Below, one piece after another: positions 1 to 7,419 of a stretch of DNA of 37,213 nucleotides (the stretch's first letter is position 1; each line of letters starts with the position of its first letter). Source of the DNA: Clostridiales bacterium (GTDB lineage: Bacteria > Bacillota > Clostridia > Oscillospirales > Oscillospiraceae); assembly GCA_012523085.1 (NCBI GenBank), contig JAAYJC010000023.1, positions 1 through 37,213 of the forward strand. The letters are read 5' to 3'. The translations under genes were made by a program, and so were the position numbers. The notes beneath the pieces are model-generated. The model worked only from the letters and a program-made list of their open reading frames with translations. It did no database searches and had not been told where the DNA came from.

Positions 1-158
1 TGATGGCGACGGCACATAGCGGAAGCGCAGACGAACTGATGATGAGATCACTTTACAGGGAACTGATGAAAAGCGCTCTTTTTGACAGGCTTGTACTGAT
101 AAAAAAGGAAAACGGAAAGAGGGCGTATCAGATTGAAAGGTGTGACCGGTTTTGCTGA
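1..158 (+). CDS. spoIIIAA: Stage III sporulation protein AA, C-terminal end (partial)
   Basis: Only the last 52 codons or so are present. The open frame enters from the left edge and stops at TGA 156-158. No start or ATPase motifs can be seen. The assignment rests on position: it sits directly before spoIIIAB and overlaps its TTG start, as spoIIIAA does in spore formers. The visible tail is charged (residues such as KKENGKRAYQIERCDRF), which fits the C-terminus of this cytoplasmic secretion-type ATPase. SpoIIIAA is thought to power assembly or transport through the SpoIIIA-SpoIIQ channel in the mother cell. The identity is inferred from context more than from motifs. Confidence 0.75.
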   Translation, partial: MATAHSGSADELMMRSLYRELMKSALFDRLVLIKKENGKRAYQIERCDRFC

Positions 159-667
159 AAATAGTGGGCGCGATGATGGTGATTTCCTGCTGCTCGATCA
201 TCGGAATGGGATTTGCTGCGGAATTGAAAAACAGAGTAAAAAGCCTTACGGGGCTTATTTCGGCGCTGACGATCATGAAAAGTGAGATCTGCGACCTGCT
301 GACACCGATGCCGGAGCTCTTGCGTTTGATTGCGGAGCAAAGCAGCATACCGGTAAAGACTTTTTTTGAAAACTGCCTGGCATTTCTCACGGAAGGGCGC
401 ACGGTTTCCTTTTCAAAGGCATGGGAATATGCAGCGCGTGAAACCGTTTCGATGCAGCTTACGCCCGATGAAGTGTCGGCGCTCAGCGAACTTGGCCTTT
501 CGCTGGGCAGATACGACATCGACGAGCAAAAAACGGCGCTGACACGGACAATCAATAAGCTTGAAATTTATATGGCGCGGGCGGAGGAAGAAAAGCGGCG
601 CAAAGGCAAGGTCTGCGCCGCGATGGGCGTCAGCACCGGGCTGATGATCGCAATCATCATGGTTTAG
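152..667 (+). CDS. spoIIIAB: Stage III sporulation protein AB
   Basis: The protein has 171 residues, the usual length for SpoIIIAB, a membrane protein distantly related to type II secretion GspF proteins. A hydrophobic segment lies at residues 1-22 and another at about 154-171. The helical cytoplasmic domain between them carries the family pattern KSLTGLISALTIMKSEI near the N-terminus. The start is TTG at 152, overlapping the spoIIIAA stop by 7 bases, with an AAAGGTG ribosome binding site at 136-142. The overlap implies translational coupling with spoIIIAA. It is expected to act in the mother-cell membrane during engulfment. Identification is firm from size, topology and neighbours. Confidence 0.93.
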   Translation: MLKIVGAMMVISCCSIIGMGFAAELKNRVKSLTGLISALTIMKSEICDLLTPMPELLRLIAEQSSIPVKTFFENCLAFLTEGRTVSFSKAWEYAARETVSMQLTPDEVSALSELGLSLGRYDIDEQKTALTRTINKLEIYMARAEEEKRRKGKVCAAMGVSTGLMIAIIMV

Positions 668-678
668 AGGGCAGGTTT

Positions 679-873
679 ATGAATGTGGATCTGATATTTA
701 AAATTGCTGCCGTCGGCATACTTGTGGCTGTGCTGAATCTCCTTTTATCGCGTTCGGGCAGGGATGAGCAGGCTTTGATGACGACAATCGCCGGACTCAT
801 TGTGGTGCTTGTTATCATCGTAAGGGAGATCAGCAGCCTGTTTGATCTGATCAAATCGCTGTTTGGGTTCTGA
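679..873 (+). CDS. spoIIIAC: Stage III sporulation protein AC
   Basis: This small protein of 64 residues is mostly hydrophobic. Two membrane segments (about residues 6-22 and 33-52) are separated by a short polar stretch containing SRSGRDEQ. It begins with MNVDLIFKIAAVGILVAVL, typical of SpoIIIAC. It starts 11 bases after spoIIIAB behind GAGGGCAGG and ends two bases before spoIIIAD. SpoIIIAC and SpoIIIAD are small integral membrane parts of the feeding-tube channel between mother cell and forespore. Their precise role in the family is not well known. Confidence 0.93.
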   Translation: MNVDLIFKIAAVGILVAVLNLLLSRSGRDEQALMTTIAGLIVVLVIIVREISSLFDLIKSLFGF

Positions 874-875
874 CT

Positions 876-1262
876 ATGGAGATGTTAATACGCGGAGCGG
901 TTCTGGGGATTGTCGCATCGGCAATCGGTTTGATGATCAGAAAAAACAGCCCCGAAATGGCATTACTGTTATCGATATCGGCCGGCATTGTTATATTGTA
1001 TTTTGCATTCAATATGCTCTCCGGTGTGAAAAGCTTCATTGAGGAACTTGCCGACTCGGCAGGCTTATCACCGGCCATCTTGCTGCCGGTCCTGAAAAAT
1101 GTCGGAATTGCCATCGCAGGAAAGCTTGCCTCCGATATCTGCAAGGACGCCGATCAGACAGCCTCAGCCGGTGCGGTGGAGCTGGTAGCGTCGGCCGCCG
1201 CGATTTATGTTTCCATCCCGTTAATGAGAACGGTTCTGCAGATGCTCAAGAGCTTCATGTAA
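876..1262 (+). CDS. spoIIIAD: Stage III sporulation protein AD
   Basis: The protein has 128 residues with three to four membrane segments (about 4-18, 27-48, 67-85 and 100-126). Length and composition match SpoIIIAD, an integral membrane component of the SpoIIIA complex. The start used is ATG 876; a second in-frame ATG lies at 882, and neither has a strong ribosome binding site, so coupling to spoIIIAC two bases upstream is likely. The gene is followed by an unusually long 68-77 base gap before spoIIIAE, with a small tandem repeat in it. Confidence 0.93.
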   Translation: MEMLIRGAVLGIVASAIGLMIRKNSPEMALLLSISAGIVILYFAFNMLSGVKSFIEELADSAGLSPAILLPVLKNVGIAIAGKLASDICKDADQTASAGAVELVASAAAIYVSIPLMRTVLQMLKSFM

Positions 1263-1307
1263 AAGACGATGCCTTTCACCCGGGGTAAATGACCTTAATC
1301 ATTTGAC

Positions 1308-1326
1308 CAAAGACAAAGACAAAGAC
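1308..1326 (+). repeat. Three-copy hexamer tandem repeat between spoIIIAD and spoIIIAE
   Basis: The bases read CAAAGA three times in a row plus a final C, ending at the GAGG ribosome binding site of spoIIIAE (1327-1330). Such a tract could gain or lose copies by slippage, but it does not change the reading frame of any gene. Any effect would be on RNA around the ribosome binding site. Confidence 0.8.
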
Positions 1327-1339
1327 GAGGATGTATGGA

Positions 1340-2500
1340 ATGAAAAAAGCCGTATCGGCCGCTTTAACACTGTTTATTGCCGTATTATTTTCCCTGACCG
1401 CACATGCCGCCGCCGATAATGAGCCGGACAAAAAACCGCCGATCGATGAATCGGGTATCCTTAAATCACAATATGACGCACTGGATCTAGGTGATCTGGA
1501 ATCGTCCGTAAAGGCTGCAGGCGCCGGAGAAATTGCGGAACTCGACATTACCGGCACAACCGGCTTCAACGAAGGGATTGGGCAGATATTCTCGGTCGGA
1601 CGCTCTCAGATCGGAGGTATTTTCAAAGGAGCGGTCGGCAGCGCGGTATTGATCATTGTTATCGCCATTTTATGCTCTGTAGCGGAATCTTTTTTTGAAG
1701 CGGGGCCCGCAGGCTCGGTACCGAACTACATAACGCTTTCCGGTGTGCTTGCTATCTCTCTTGTAGCCGTCGGGGATGTATCCGCTTTCATGGGTCTGGG
1801 CGATAGTACGCTGACTGAACTGAGCAGTTTTTCAAAGGTCTTGCTGCCCACACTTTCGGCAGCGGCCGCGGCAAGCGGGGCTATCGCTTCCTCGGCTGCC
1901 AAGTATGCTGCGACTGCGCTCTTTATGGATGTTCTGATTACGGTTTCCAGCGGAATTTTAATGCCGGTTATCTATGCTTTTATCGCCGCATGCATAGCGG
2001 AAGCGGCGGTGGGCGGCGAGGGCATTACGGGCGCCGCAAGCTTTTTGAAATGGATGGCGACAACCCTGCTGACTTTAATCGTTCTGGCATTCGTCGTGTA
2101 TCTTGGCGTCAGCGGCGTTGTGTCCTCTGCAACCGATGCCGCAACGTTGAGAGTAGCCAAGACGACGCTTTCGACAGTATTCCCGGTTGTTGGAAGCATC
2201 ATATCGGATGCAGCCTCATCCGTACTTGCGGGCGCGTCTGTGCTGAGAAACGCAATCGGTGTTTTCGGCATGCTCGCGGTTATTTCTCTTTGTCTTCTGC
2301 CGTTTATGCATCTCGGTGCGCACTATATCCTGTACAAAGCCGTATCAAAGCTGACGGCTACCGTATCCGGAAGCAAGATATCAAAGCTTGTCAGCGGAAT
2401 CGGAACCGCTTTCGGCCTTACCATGAGCCTGACGGGCGCATGCGCGCTGATGCTTTTCTTCTCCCTCATTTCCATGATAAAGGTTGTGACGCCCGGATGA
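1340..2500 (+). CDS. spoIIIAE: Stage III sporulation protein AE
   Basis: This is a polytopic membrane protein of 386 residues when started at ATG 1340. That start is preferred because GAGG at 1327-1330 lies 9 bases upstream; the in-frame ATG at 1331 directly touches the GAGG and is unlikely. The N-terminus (MKKAVSAALTLFIAVLFSL then AHA) is a signal peptide, as known for SpoIIIAE. It is followed by a polar extracytoplasmic stretch of about 70 residues and then at least seven hydrophobic segments, including one rich in Ala and Ser near GAIASSAAKYAATALFMDV. The stop overlaps the spoIIIAF ATG (2497-2500). It is thought to form part of the membrane channel of the SpoIIIA complex. Confidence 0.93.
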   Translation: MKKAVSAALTLFIAVLFSLTAHAAADNEPDKKPPIDESGILKSQYDALDLGDLESSVKAAGAGEIAELDITGTTGFNEGIGQIFSVGRSQIGGIFKGAVGSAVLIIVIAILCSVAESFFEAGPAGSVPNYITLSGVLAISLVAVGDVSAFMGLGDSTLTELSSFSKVLLPTLSAAAAASGAIASSAAKYAATALFMDVLITVSSGILMPVIYAFIAACIAEAAVGGEGITGAASFLKWMATTLLTLIVLAFVVYLGVSGVVSSATDAATLRVAKTTLSTVFPVVGSIISDAASSVLAGASVLRNAIGVFGMLAVISLCLLPFMHLGAHYILYKAVSKLTATVSGSKISKLVSGIGTAFGLTMSLTGACALMLFFSLISMIKVVTPG

Positions 2501-2982
2501 TTGAGCTCATAAAAAACTGGGTACTGGGTGTAGCGGCGGCGGCATTCATTACCGGAATTGCCTTGTCTATAACACCGCAGGGAAAGCTGCGCAGGGTTGT
2601 TTCTCTGGTCTGCGGCTTCATGACCATTGCCGTGATGCTGGGGCCTCTGAAGGATTTTGATCTGGGGAGCTATTCCTCATTTGCGGTCGAGTTTAACAAT
2701 ATGGCGGAAGGCTATGGCGTAAATCTCGAAAATGAGAATGAAAGACTGGTCAAAGCTATCATAGAGGAGCAAAGTGCGGCATATATATTGGACAAAGCAA
2801 CGCATCTTGGCATTGAAAATCTCATTGTTACCGTTGAAACAAAGGCGGGAGACGGGGACTATCCCTATCCTTGGCGCGCAGAACTTGGAGGGGAGGCGAC
2901 TGAACAGCAAAGGCGGAGTCTTGGTCAGTATATGGAATCGGAGCTGGGCATACCTGCCGAAAGACAACATTGGAGCGAATGA
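2497..2982 (+). CDS. spoIIIAF: Stage III sporulation protein AF
   Basis: The 161-residue protein starts at ATG 2497 in an ATGA overlap with spoIIIAE. The same frame is open far upstream inside spoIIIAE, but that part is a shadow. Two N-terminal membrane segments (about residues 8-27 and 36-52) are followed by a soluble domain of about 105 residues. In the family this soluble domain is a ring-building (YscJ/FliF-like) fold, shared with SpoIIIAG and SpoIIIAH. Typical starting residues are MIELIKNWV. The gene ends two bases before the spoIIIAG start. Confidence 0.92.
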   Translation: MIELIKNWVLGVAAAAFITGIALSITPQGKLRRVVSLVCGFMTIAVMLGPLKDFDLGSYSSFAVEFNNMAEGYGVNLENENERLVKAIIEEQSAAYILDKATHLGIENLIVTVETKAGDGDYPYPWRAELGGEATEQQRRSLGQYMESELGIPAERQHWSE

Positions 2983-2983
2983 T

Positions 2984-3523
2984 ATGGGGTTTAAAATAAC
3001 GGATATCTCCGAAAAAACAAAACCGGTAGCGCAGATACTCAAGAAAAACAAAATCATATTGATCGCGCTGATCGCGGGAATGATTATCCTTCTGATTCCC
3101 TGGGGCGGAAGTAAAAGCAATATACAGGCGGCGAAGAGTTTGCCGATGCCCGAATTTTCTCTTGAGAGTCAGGAAAAAAAGATCGAGGCGATCTTATCTA
3201 AAATCTCCGGTGCGGGTAAAGTAACGGTGGCTTTGAGCCTGAAAAGCGATATCGAAAGAGAAATTGCCTGGGATCAGGATATCAGCTGCAGCTCAGATGA
3301 AAGCGGTGCTTATGAGTCTGACAGCAAGAGCACTGCAGTCAGACTTCAGACAGGTTCGGGGTATCAATCGCCGATCACGGTAAAATTCATTTACCCCTGC
3401 TATCAAGGCGCGCTTGTCATAACCGAAAGCGACAGCCCGGAAGTGAAATACCAACTGACCATAGCCGTATCTTCTCTGACGGGACTTACAACAGATAAAA
3501 TTACGGTAGTGAAAGGAAAATAG
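2984..3523 (+). CDS. spoIIIAG: Stage III sporulation protein AG
   Basis: The protein has 179 residues from ATG 2984, with GGAG at 2972-2975 as ribosome binding site. A longer reading to 2774 would lie inside spoIIIAF and is rejected. After a short cytoplasmic part there is one membrane segment (about residues 24-43, rich in Ile and Leu). The soluble ring-building domain follows, with the recognisable ILSKISGAGKVTVALSL. SpoIIIAG rings form the large pore of the mother-cell channel. It is shorter than the roughly 230 residues of the Bacillus protein, mainly in the linker and insertion region. Confidence 0.92.
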   Translation: MGFKITDISEKTKPVAQILKKNKIILIALIAGMIILLIPWGGSKSNIQAAKSLPMPEFSLESQEKKIEAILSKISGAGKVTVALSLKSDIEREIAWDQDISCSSDESGAYESDSKSTAVRLQTGSGYQSPITVKFIYPCYQGALVITESDSPEVKYQLTIAVSSLTGLTTDKITVVKGK

Positions 3524-3568
3524 GCGAGATGGACAAAAATGCCGCTTCGCGGCGGAATGGAGCGAAGT

Positions 3569-4129
3569 ATGAAATTGTTTAAAAGAAACGCAATTATCTT
3601 AACGGTGGTCATGTTCTTATGCGTTGCAGTCTACCTGAACTGGTCGTATAATAAAAACCACAACGAAGAAGATGAGCTGAGTCCGGAGGATGTTGTCTAT
3701 ACCGAAGGAAGCGAAGATATGGAAAGCGAAAGCGGACTCATCTATCAGGAAGAACAATATCGGGACGCGGTTTCGGAATACTTTGCTGATGCCAGGCTTA
3801 CCCGCCAGCAGGCGAGAGACAGCGCAATCACAACGCTTCAGGAAGCTGCCAAACTCGAGGGTGCGACACAGGAAGCAATAGACAGCACAATGAATGAAAT
3901 TACGGTTATGGCCGCATACTCCCTGTCGGAAGCGGAGATCGAAACGCTGATCAAAGCGAAGGGCTTTGATGAGTGCGTCGTATTTTTGAAAGACGAGTCG
4001 GCGATTATCGCAGTGCAGTCTCCGCAGGAAGGACTCAGTACCAGCGCTGTTTCCCGGATAATGGATACTGTTTTGACAGAAACCGATTTGACCACCGATC
4101 AGATTAAAATTATTGAGATTAAAAAGTAA
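3569..4129 (+). CDS. spoIIIAH: Stage III sporulation protein AH
   Basis: The protein has 186 residues from ATG 3569, with GGAG at 3559-3562; an in-frame ATG at 3539 would add ten residues but lacks a binding site. One membrane segment (about residues 7-23) is followed by an acidic linker (NEEDELSPEDV) and the C-terminal ring-building domain. That domain contains the conserved QARDSAITTLQEAAK region. SpoIIIAH binds SpoIIQ of the forespore across the intermembrane space and so closes the channel. It is the last gene of the spoIIIA operon; no obvious terminator follows, but a separate promoter for the next gene is possible. Confidence 0.93.
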   Translation: MKLFKRNAIILTVVMFLCVAVYLNWSYNKNHNEEDELSPEDVVYTEGSEDMESESGLIYQEEQYRDAVSEYFADARLTRQQARDSAITTLQEAAKLEGATQEAIDSTMNEITVMAAYSLSEAEIETLIKAKGFDECVVFLKDESAIIAVQSPQEGLSTSAVSRIMDTVLTETDLTTDQIKIIEIKK

Positions 4130-4154
4130 ATGACTTTATTTTTTCCGTGGATTG

Positions 4155-4163
4155 TGGTAAAAT
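4155..4163 (+). promoter_or_regulatory. Possible extended -10 promoter for the asp23-family gene
   Basis: TGGTAAAAT at 4155-4163 fits an extended -10 element (TGnTAAAAT). No good -35 element is seen at the right distance. It would let the vegetative genes from asp23 onward be transcribed apart from the sporulation operon. The evidence is the short motif only. Confidence 0.35.
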
Positions 4164-4223
4164 ATTTCTAAACCGGTGCAAAGGATACAAGGATTGCGAT
4201 GCTTTGCGGGAAGGAGCACGTTT

Positions 4224-4598
4224 ATGTCCGACAACAAGGAATATATTACCAGCCTGGATGGTTCGGGAAGCATTAATATATCGGAGGATGTCATTGCGAT
4301 AATCGCTTTGGAATCAATGAGCGGAGTCCAGGGAATCGGCGGAATCAGCAGCGCGCACGGCAAGGATATTTCTGAACTGCTCAGCAGGAAGAACGCGACA
4401 AAGGGCGTCAAGGTAAAGATTGAAGATTCGAGTATTACCATTGATACCCACGTTATGGTGAAGTACGGCAATGCCGTGAATGAAGTCGCAAAGAGAATAC
4501 AAAAAGAAGTGGCGGACGCCGTTGAATCCATGACCGGCCTTTCTGTTTCCGCGGTCAATATTCATGTAACCGGAGTATCCTTTGATAAAGAAAAGTAG
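4224..4598 (+). CDS. Asp23/Gls24 family envelope stress protein (YqhY-like)
   Basis: The 124-residue protein starts at ATG 4224 with AAGGAG at 4211-4216. The frame is open further upstream, but without a start supported by a binding site. It shows the Asp23/Gls24 (DUF322) pattern: an N-terminal strand ending GSINISEDVIAIIA, a central GVKVKIEDSSITIDTHVMVKYG and a C-terminal amphipathic helix plus the strand VSAVNIHVTGVSF. In Firmicutes this YqhY-like member sits between spoIIIA or accBC and nusB. Genetic work on relatives points to a link with fatty acid synthesis (acetyl-CoA carboxylase), but no biochemical activity is established. accBC is absent at this locus. Confidence 0.9.
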   Translation: MSDNKEYITSLDGSGSINISEDVIAIIALESMSGVQGIGGISSAHGKDISELLSRKNATKGVKVKIEDSSITIDTHVMVKYGNAVNEVAKRIQKEVADAVESMTGLSVSAVNIHVTGVSFDKEK

Positions 4599-4606
4599 CG
4601 AAAAAA

Positions 4607-4647
4607 GCGGATAAGGTCATATGACCATATTATATGACTTTATCCGC
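4607..4647 (+). terminator. Long hairpin after the asp23-family gene
   Basis: GCGGATAAGGTCATAT pairs with ATATGACTTTATCCGC through one G-T pair (16 bp stem, loop of 9). On the plus strand no T-run follows, but six A bases precede it. The hairpin plus T-run of an intrinsic terminator is therefore complete only on the minus strand, where no gene is known to need it. It may end the asp23 transcript inefficiently or protect its 3' end. Confidence 0.55.
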
Positions 4648-4687
4648 TGCAGTTGTATCAAAGATCCGTTAATAAGCATAAACTCCG

Positions 4688-4718
4688 GCGGGGGACACCT
4701 CCCGCTGATTTTCTATTT
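4688..4718 (+). terminator. GC-rich hairpin with a following T-rich tract before nusB
   Basis: GCGGGGG and CTCCCGC (4688-4705) pair around a short loop, followed by TGATTTTCTATTT. It is shaped like an intrinsic terminator or attenuator and lies about 70 bases ahead of nusB. Together with the hairpin at 4607-4647 it could partly insulate nusB from upstream transcription. Confidence 0.5.
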
Positions 4719-4785
4719 AGCAAACAAGGCGCAAAGGGCCTGCGGGTCTTTACATGCGCAATGATTTTATACTGGGGGACAATCC

Positions 4786-5241
4786 ATGTTAAGGACCGCG
4801 GCGCGGGAAATAGCGGTGCACATATCCTTTGAAATCGGCGTCAATCCGCTAAAACTGGACGAGCTTCTTGATACGATATTCGAAAAAGAATATTACAAAA
4901 CCTTAAAGGAAGAAGCGCCTGCTTATACCGATTACCCGAACCAAAAGCAGATGGATTATATTAAAAGCCTTGCGCTCGGCGTATCCGGGCATTTGGCGGA
5001 GCTTGACACATATATTCAAAAATACGCGAAGAACTGGCATGTCGGGCGAATATCGCGCGTAGCTGTCGCTATCATGCGCGTTGCGATGTATGAGATTTTG
5101 TATATGCCGGACATACCGCCCGCGGCATCGGTCAACGAGGCGGTCGAGTTATCCAAAAAATATGAAGAAGCGGATACCACAGCATTCATCAACGGGATAT
5201 TGGGCAGCTTTATCAGGGGTGAGCTGAGCTTTGACAAATAG
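4786..5241 (+). CDS. nusB: Transcription antitermination factor NusB
   Basis: This is an all-helical RNA-binding protein of 151 residues. The conserved NusB core is clear in the second half: VGRISRVAVAIMRVAMYE, then PAASVNEAVELSKKYEE and FINGILGSF. The N-terminal RTAAREIAVHISFEI corresponds to the usual R-x-x-AR-E-A-hydrophobic start. NusB with NusE (S10) binds boxA and supports processive rRNA transcription. The ribosome binding site is the G-run at 4774-4778. The gene's end overlaps the next one by 11 bases, so the two are translationally coupled. Confidence 0.95.
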   Translation: MLRTAAREIAVHISFEIGVNPLKLDELLDTIFEKEYYKTLKEEAPAYTDYPNQKQMDYIKSLALGVSGHLAELDTYIQKYAKNWHVGRISRVAVAIMRVAMYEILYMPDIPPAASVNEAVELSKKYEEADTTAFINGILGSFIRGELSFDK

Positions 5242-6151
5242 GCTGTGTTTGGGTTTTGATACGAGCAATTATACAACCTCCGCCGCTTTTTATGACGGCG
5301 GGACCGGGAGAAATGAAAGCGCGCTTTTGCCCGTTCGCGAAGGGGAGCTGGGCTTGAGGCAAAGCGAGGCGCTGTTTAACCATGTAAAAATGCTGCCGGA
5401 TATTGTTTCCCGGCTCGGCACCGGGTTCACCGGATTGAAGGCAGTCGGCGCTTCATCTAAACCGCGTCAGGCGAAAGGCTCATATATGCCTTGTTTTCTT
5501 GCCGGTGTGTCGGTAGCCAAGGTGCTCAGCGAGGCTTTCGGGGTCCCATATGTCGAGTTTTCCCATCAGCAGGGGCATCTTGCCGCCGCTGCATGGTCTG
5601 CCGGCTGCTTGGATTTGCTGGAAGAGCCTTTTCTGGCATGGCATCTGTCGGGCGGCACGACGGAGCTTTTATATGTAAGCCCAAAGGACGGGGAACCGGA
5701 CTGCCAAACAATCGGCGGAACAACAGATTTATCGGCAGGGCAGCTGATTGACAGGACGGGAAAGCTGCTGGGCATCCCCTTTCCGTCTGGCAGCGGAATA
5801 GATGAGCTCGCTATGAAAAGCGGAGCTGACAATGCCTATAAAATCAAGACCAAAGACCTTTTCTTTTCTCTTTCCGGCATGGAAAACATGGCGGCGGATA
5901 GGTACAGGGCAAAAAGCGACCCTGCGGACATAAGCCGCTTTGTACTCTCTTCGATTGCCGACTTGGTCTATCGGGTAAACAAAGAAGCATTGGGCCGCTT
6001 CGGCTCTCTGCCTATTTTGTATTCCGGAGGGGTATCTGCCAGCAACCTATTGCGGGCCGCATTAAAAGACGGAATATTTTCAAAGCCCGAATATGCCTGC
6101 GACAATGCGATAGGGATTGCCATTTTAACCAATAAGGCGGTGCTGTCATGA
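5231..6151 (+). CDS. TsaD/Kae1-like M22-family paralogue
   Basis: The 306-residue protein starts with TTG at 5231 inside the end of nusB. It has the ASKHA-type ATP-binding core of the TsaD/Kae1/Qri7 family: GFDTSNYTTSAA at the N-terminus, HQQGH (His112, His116) in place of the metal-binding HMEGH, WHLSGGTTELLYV, a region matching the GEAFDK motif (GQLIDRTGKLLGIPFPSG), FSLSGMEN and YSGGVSASN. It is shorter than true TsaD (about 340), which makes tRNA t6A. Such paralogues are common in Clostridia next to nusB and xseA and are usually annotated as glycoprotease or peptidase M22. The actual activity is not known. It overlaps xseA by 4 bases. Confidence 0.82.
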   Translation: MTNRLCLGFDTSNYTTSAAFYDGGTGRNESALLPVREGELGLRQSEALFNHVKMLPDIVSRLGTGFTGLKAVGASSKPRQAKGSYMPCFLAGVSVAKVLSEAFGVPYVEFSHQQGHLAAAAWSAGCLDLLEEPFLAWHLSGGTTELLYVSPKDGEPDCQTIGGTTDLSAGQLIDRTGKLLGIPFPSGSGIDELAMKSGADNAYKIKTKDLFFSLSGMENMAADRYRAKSDPADISRFVLSSIADLVYRVNKEALGRFGSLPILYSGGVSASNLLRAALKDGIFSKPEYACDNAIGIAILTNKAVLS

Positions 6152-7347
6152 GCGAAAAAATATACAGCGTTTCTGAGATCAATCAAATGATCAAACAGCT
6201 TTTAGATCGTGATACGGTACTGTCGAGGGTCTATATCAAAGGAGAGCTTTCTAATTATAAAATATATCCGTCCGGGCACCATTATTTTTCAATCAAGGAC
6301 AAAGAGGCGTCTTTGCGCTGTGTGATGTTCAGGCGGGATGCCGGCGCATTGCGGTTCAAGCCCGAAAACGGCATGTTGGTCATTGCTTTCGGGAGGGTTA
6401 CCGTATTTCCGAGAGATGGGCAATATCAGCTGTATTGTTCGGGCATAACGCCCGACGGGGTCGGAGACCTGCATGTGGCCTTCGAGCAGCTCAAAGAAAA
6501 GCTTCTTTCAGAAGGGCTTTTTGACCTGGAGAAAAAGAAACCGATTCCGAAATATCCCGAAAGAATCGCTATCGTTACCTCTTCAGCCGGCGCCGCGTTG
6601 AGAGATATGCTTCGAATACTATGTAAACGGTATCCCATCGCAAAGATCATTATTCTTCCGGTCAGGGTTCAAGGTGTCGAAGCGCCGCCGGAAATCAGCG
6701 GGGCAATAAGATATGCCAATAAATTCGCCATCGCAGATTTGATTATCACGGGACGCGGCGGCGGTTCGATCGAGGATCTCTGGGCATTTAACGACGAAAG
6801 GGTCGCAAGGGCCATTTTTGAGTCCGAAATTCCTGTGATCTCGGCTGTCGGACATGAGCCTGATGTGACCATTTCCGATTTTGTCGCGGATTTACGTGCG
6901 GCAACGCCCTCCAATGCAGCCGAGCTGGCAGTCCCGGACAAGGCGGAGCTGACGGAATACCTAAAAACGGCGGAGATACGGATGTCCCGGGCGCTGGGCC
7001 GCAGGACGGAAAACCTTAGGGAGAAGCTGCGGCGGTATGCGGAAAACCGGGTTCTCAAAAGCCCTCTTACCTTTATTGAAGACAGGCGGGTATTGCTGGA
7101 TTACGCGCAGGAAAGGCTTTATCAGTTTTCATCGAATATGATCAGCCGGAAAAAGACGGAGCTTATAAAGCTCACCGCCGCCCTTGACGCGATGAGCCCG
7201 CTCAAGGTGCTTGGAAGAGGTTATTCGATAGCACAGAAGGCTGACGGATCTTTGTTGAAAAAATCGTCCGATACAGCGCCGGGCGACAGGCTCAACATCA
7301 TTTTATCCGAGGGATCCGTTACCTGCACGGTAACGGATGGCGAATAA
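6148..7347 (+). CDS. xseA: Exodeoxyribonuclease VII large subunit
   Basis: The protein has 399 residues. An N-terminal OB-fold (about 1-100, with VYIKGELSNYKIYPSGHHYFSIKD) binds single-stranded DNA. The catalytic domain holds the conserved GRGGGSIEDLWAFNDE (about 202-217) and SAVGHEPDVTISDFVADLRA (about 232-251). A coiled-coil C-terminal part ends with the typical LGRGYSIAQKADG. With XseB it forms exonuclease VII, which degrades single-stranded DNA. The start ATG 6148 overlaps the preceding stop (ATGA). Unusually, one unrelated gene separates it from xseB. Confidence 0.96.
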   Translation: MSEKIYSVSEINQMIKQLLDRDTVLSRVYIKGELSNYKIYPSGHHYFSIKDKEASLRCVMFRRDAGALRFKPENGMLVIAFGRVTVFPRDGQYQLYCSGITPDGVGDLHVAFEQLKEKLLSEGLFDLEKKKPIPKYPERIAIVTSSAGAALRDMLRILCKRYPIAKIIILPVRVQGVEAPPEISGAIRYANKFAIADLIITGRGGGSIEDLWAFNDERVARAIFESEIPVISAVGHEPDVTISDFVADLRAATPSNAAELAVPDKAELTEYLKTAEIRMSRALGRRTENLREKLRRYAENRVLKSPLTFIEDRRVLLDYAQERLYQFSSNMISRKKTELIKLTAALDAMSPLKVLGRGYSIAQKADGSLLKKSSDTAPGDRLNIILSEGSVTCTVTDGE

Positions 7348-7419
7348 AATACAAAGCATGTAAACAAGCAGATGCGGCACTGTCCGGTGCGCATGGCTTA
7401 ACAATTTTGTCAGAAAGTA

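Noticed and set aside
1990..2496. Long frame in spoIIIAE continuing into spoIIIAF, as a possible larger protein
   Set aside because: The upstream part lies in another frame of a clear membrane protein gene and has no hydrophobic pattern or binding site. The true start is ATG 2497.
4752..4785. TATACT just before nusB as a promoter
   Set aside because: No -35 box at suitable distance, and the box touches the ribosome binding site, so there would be almost no leader.
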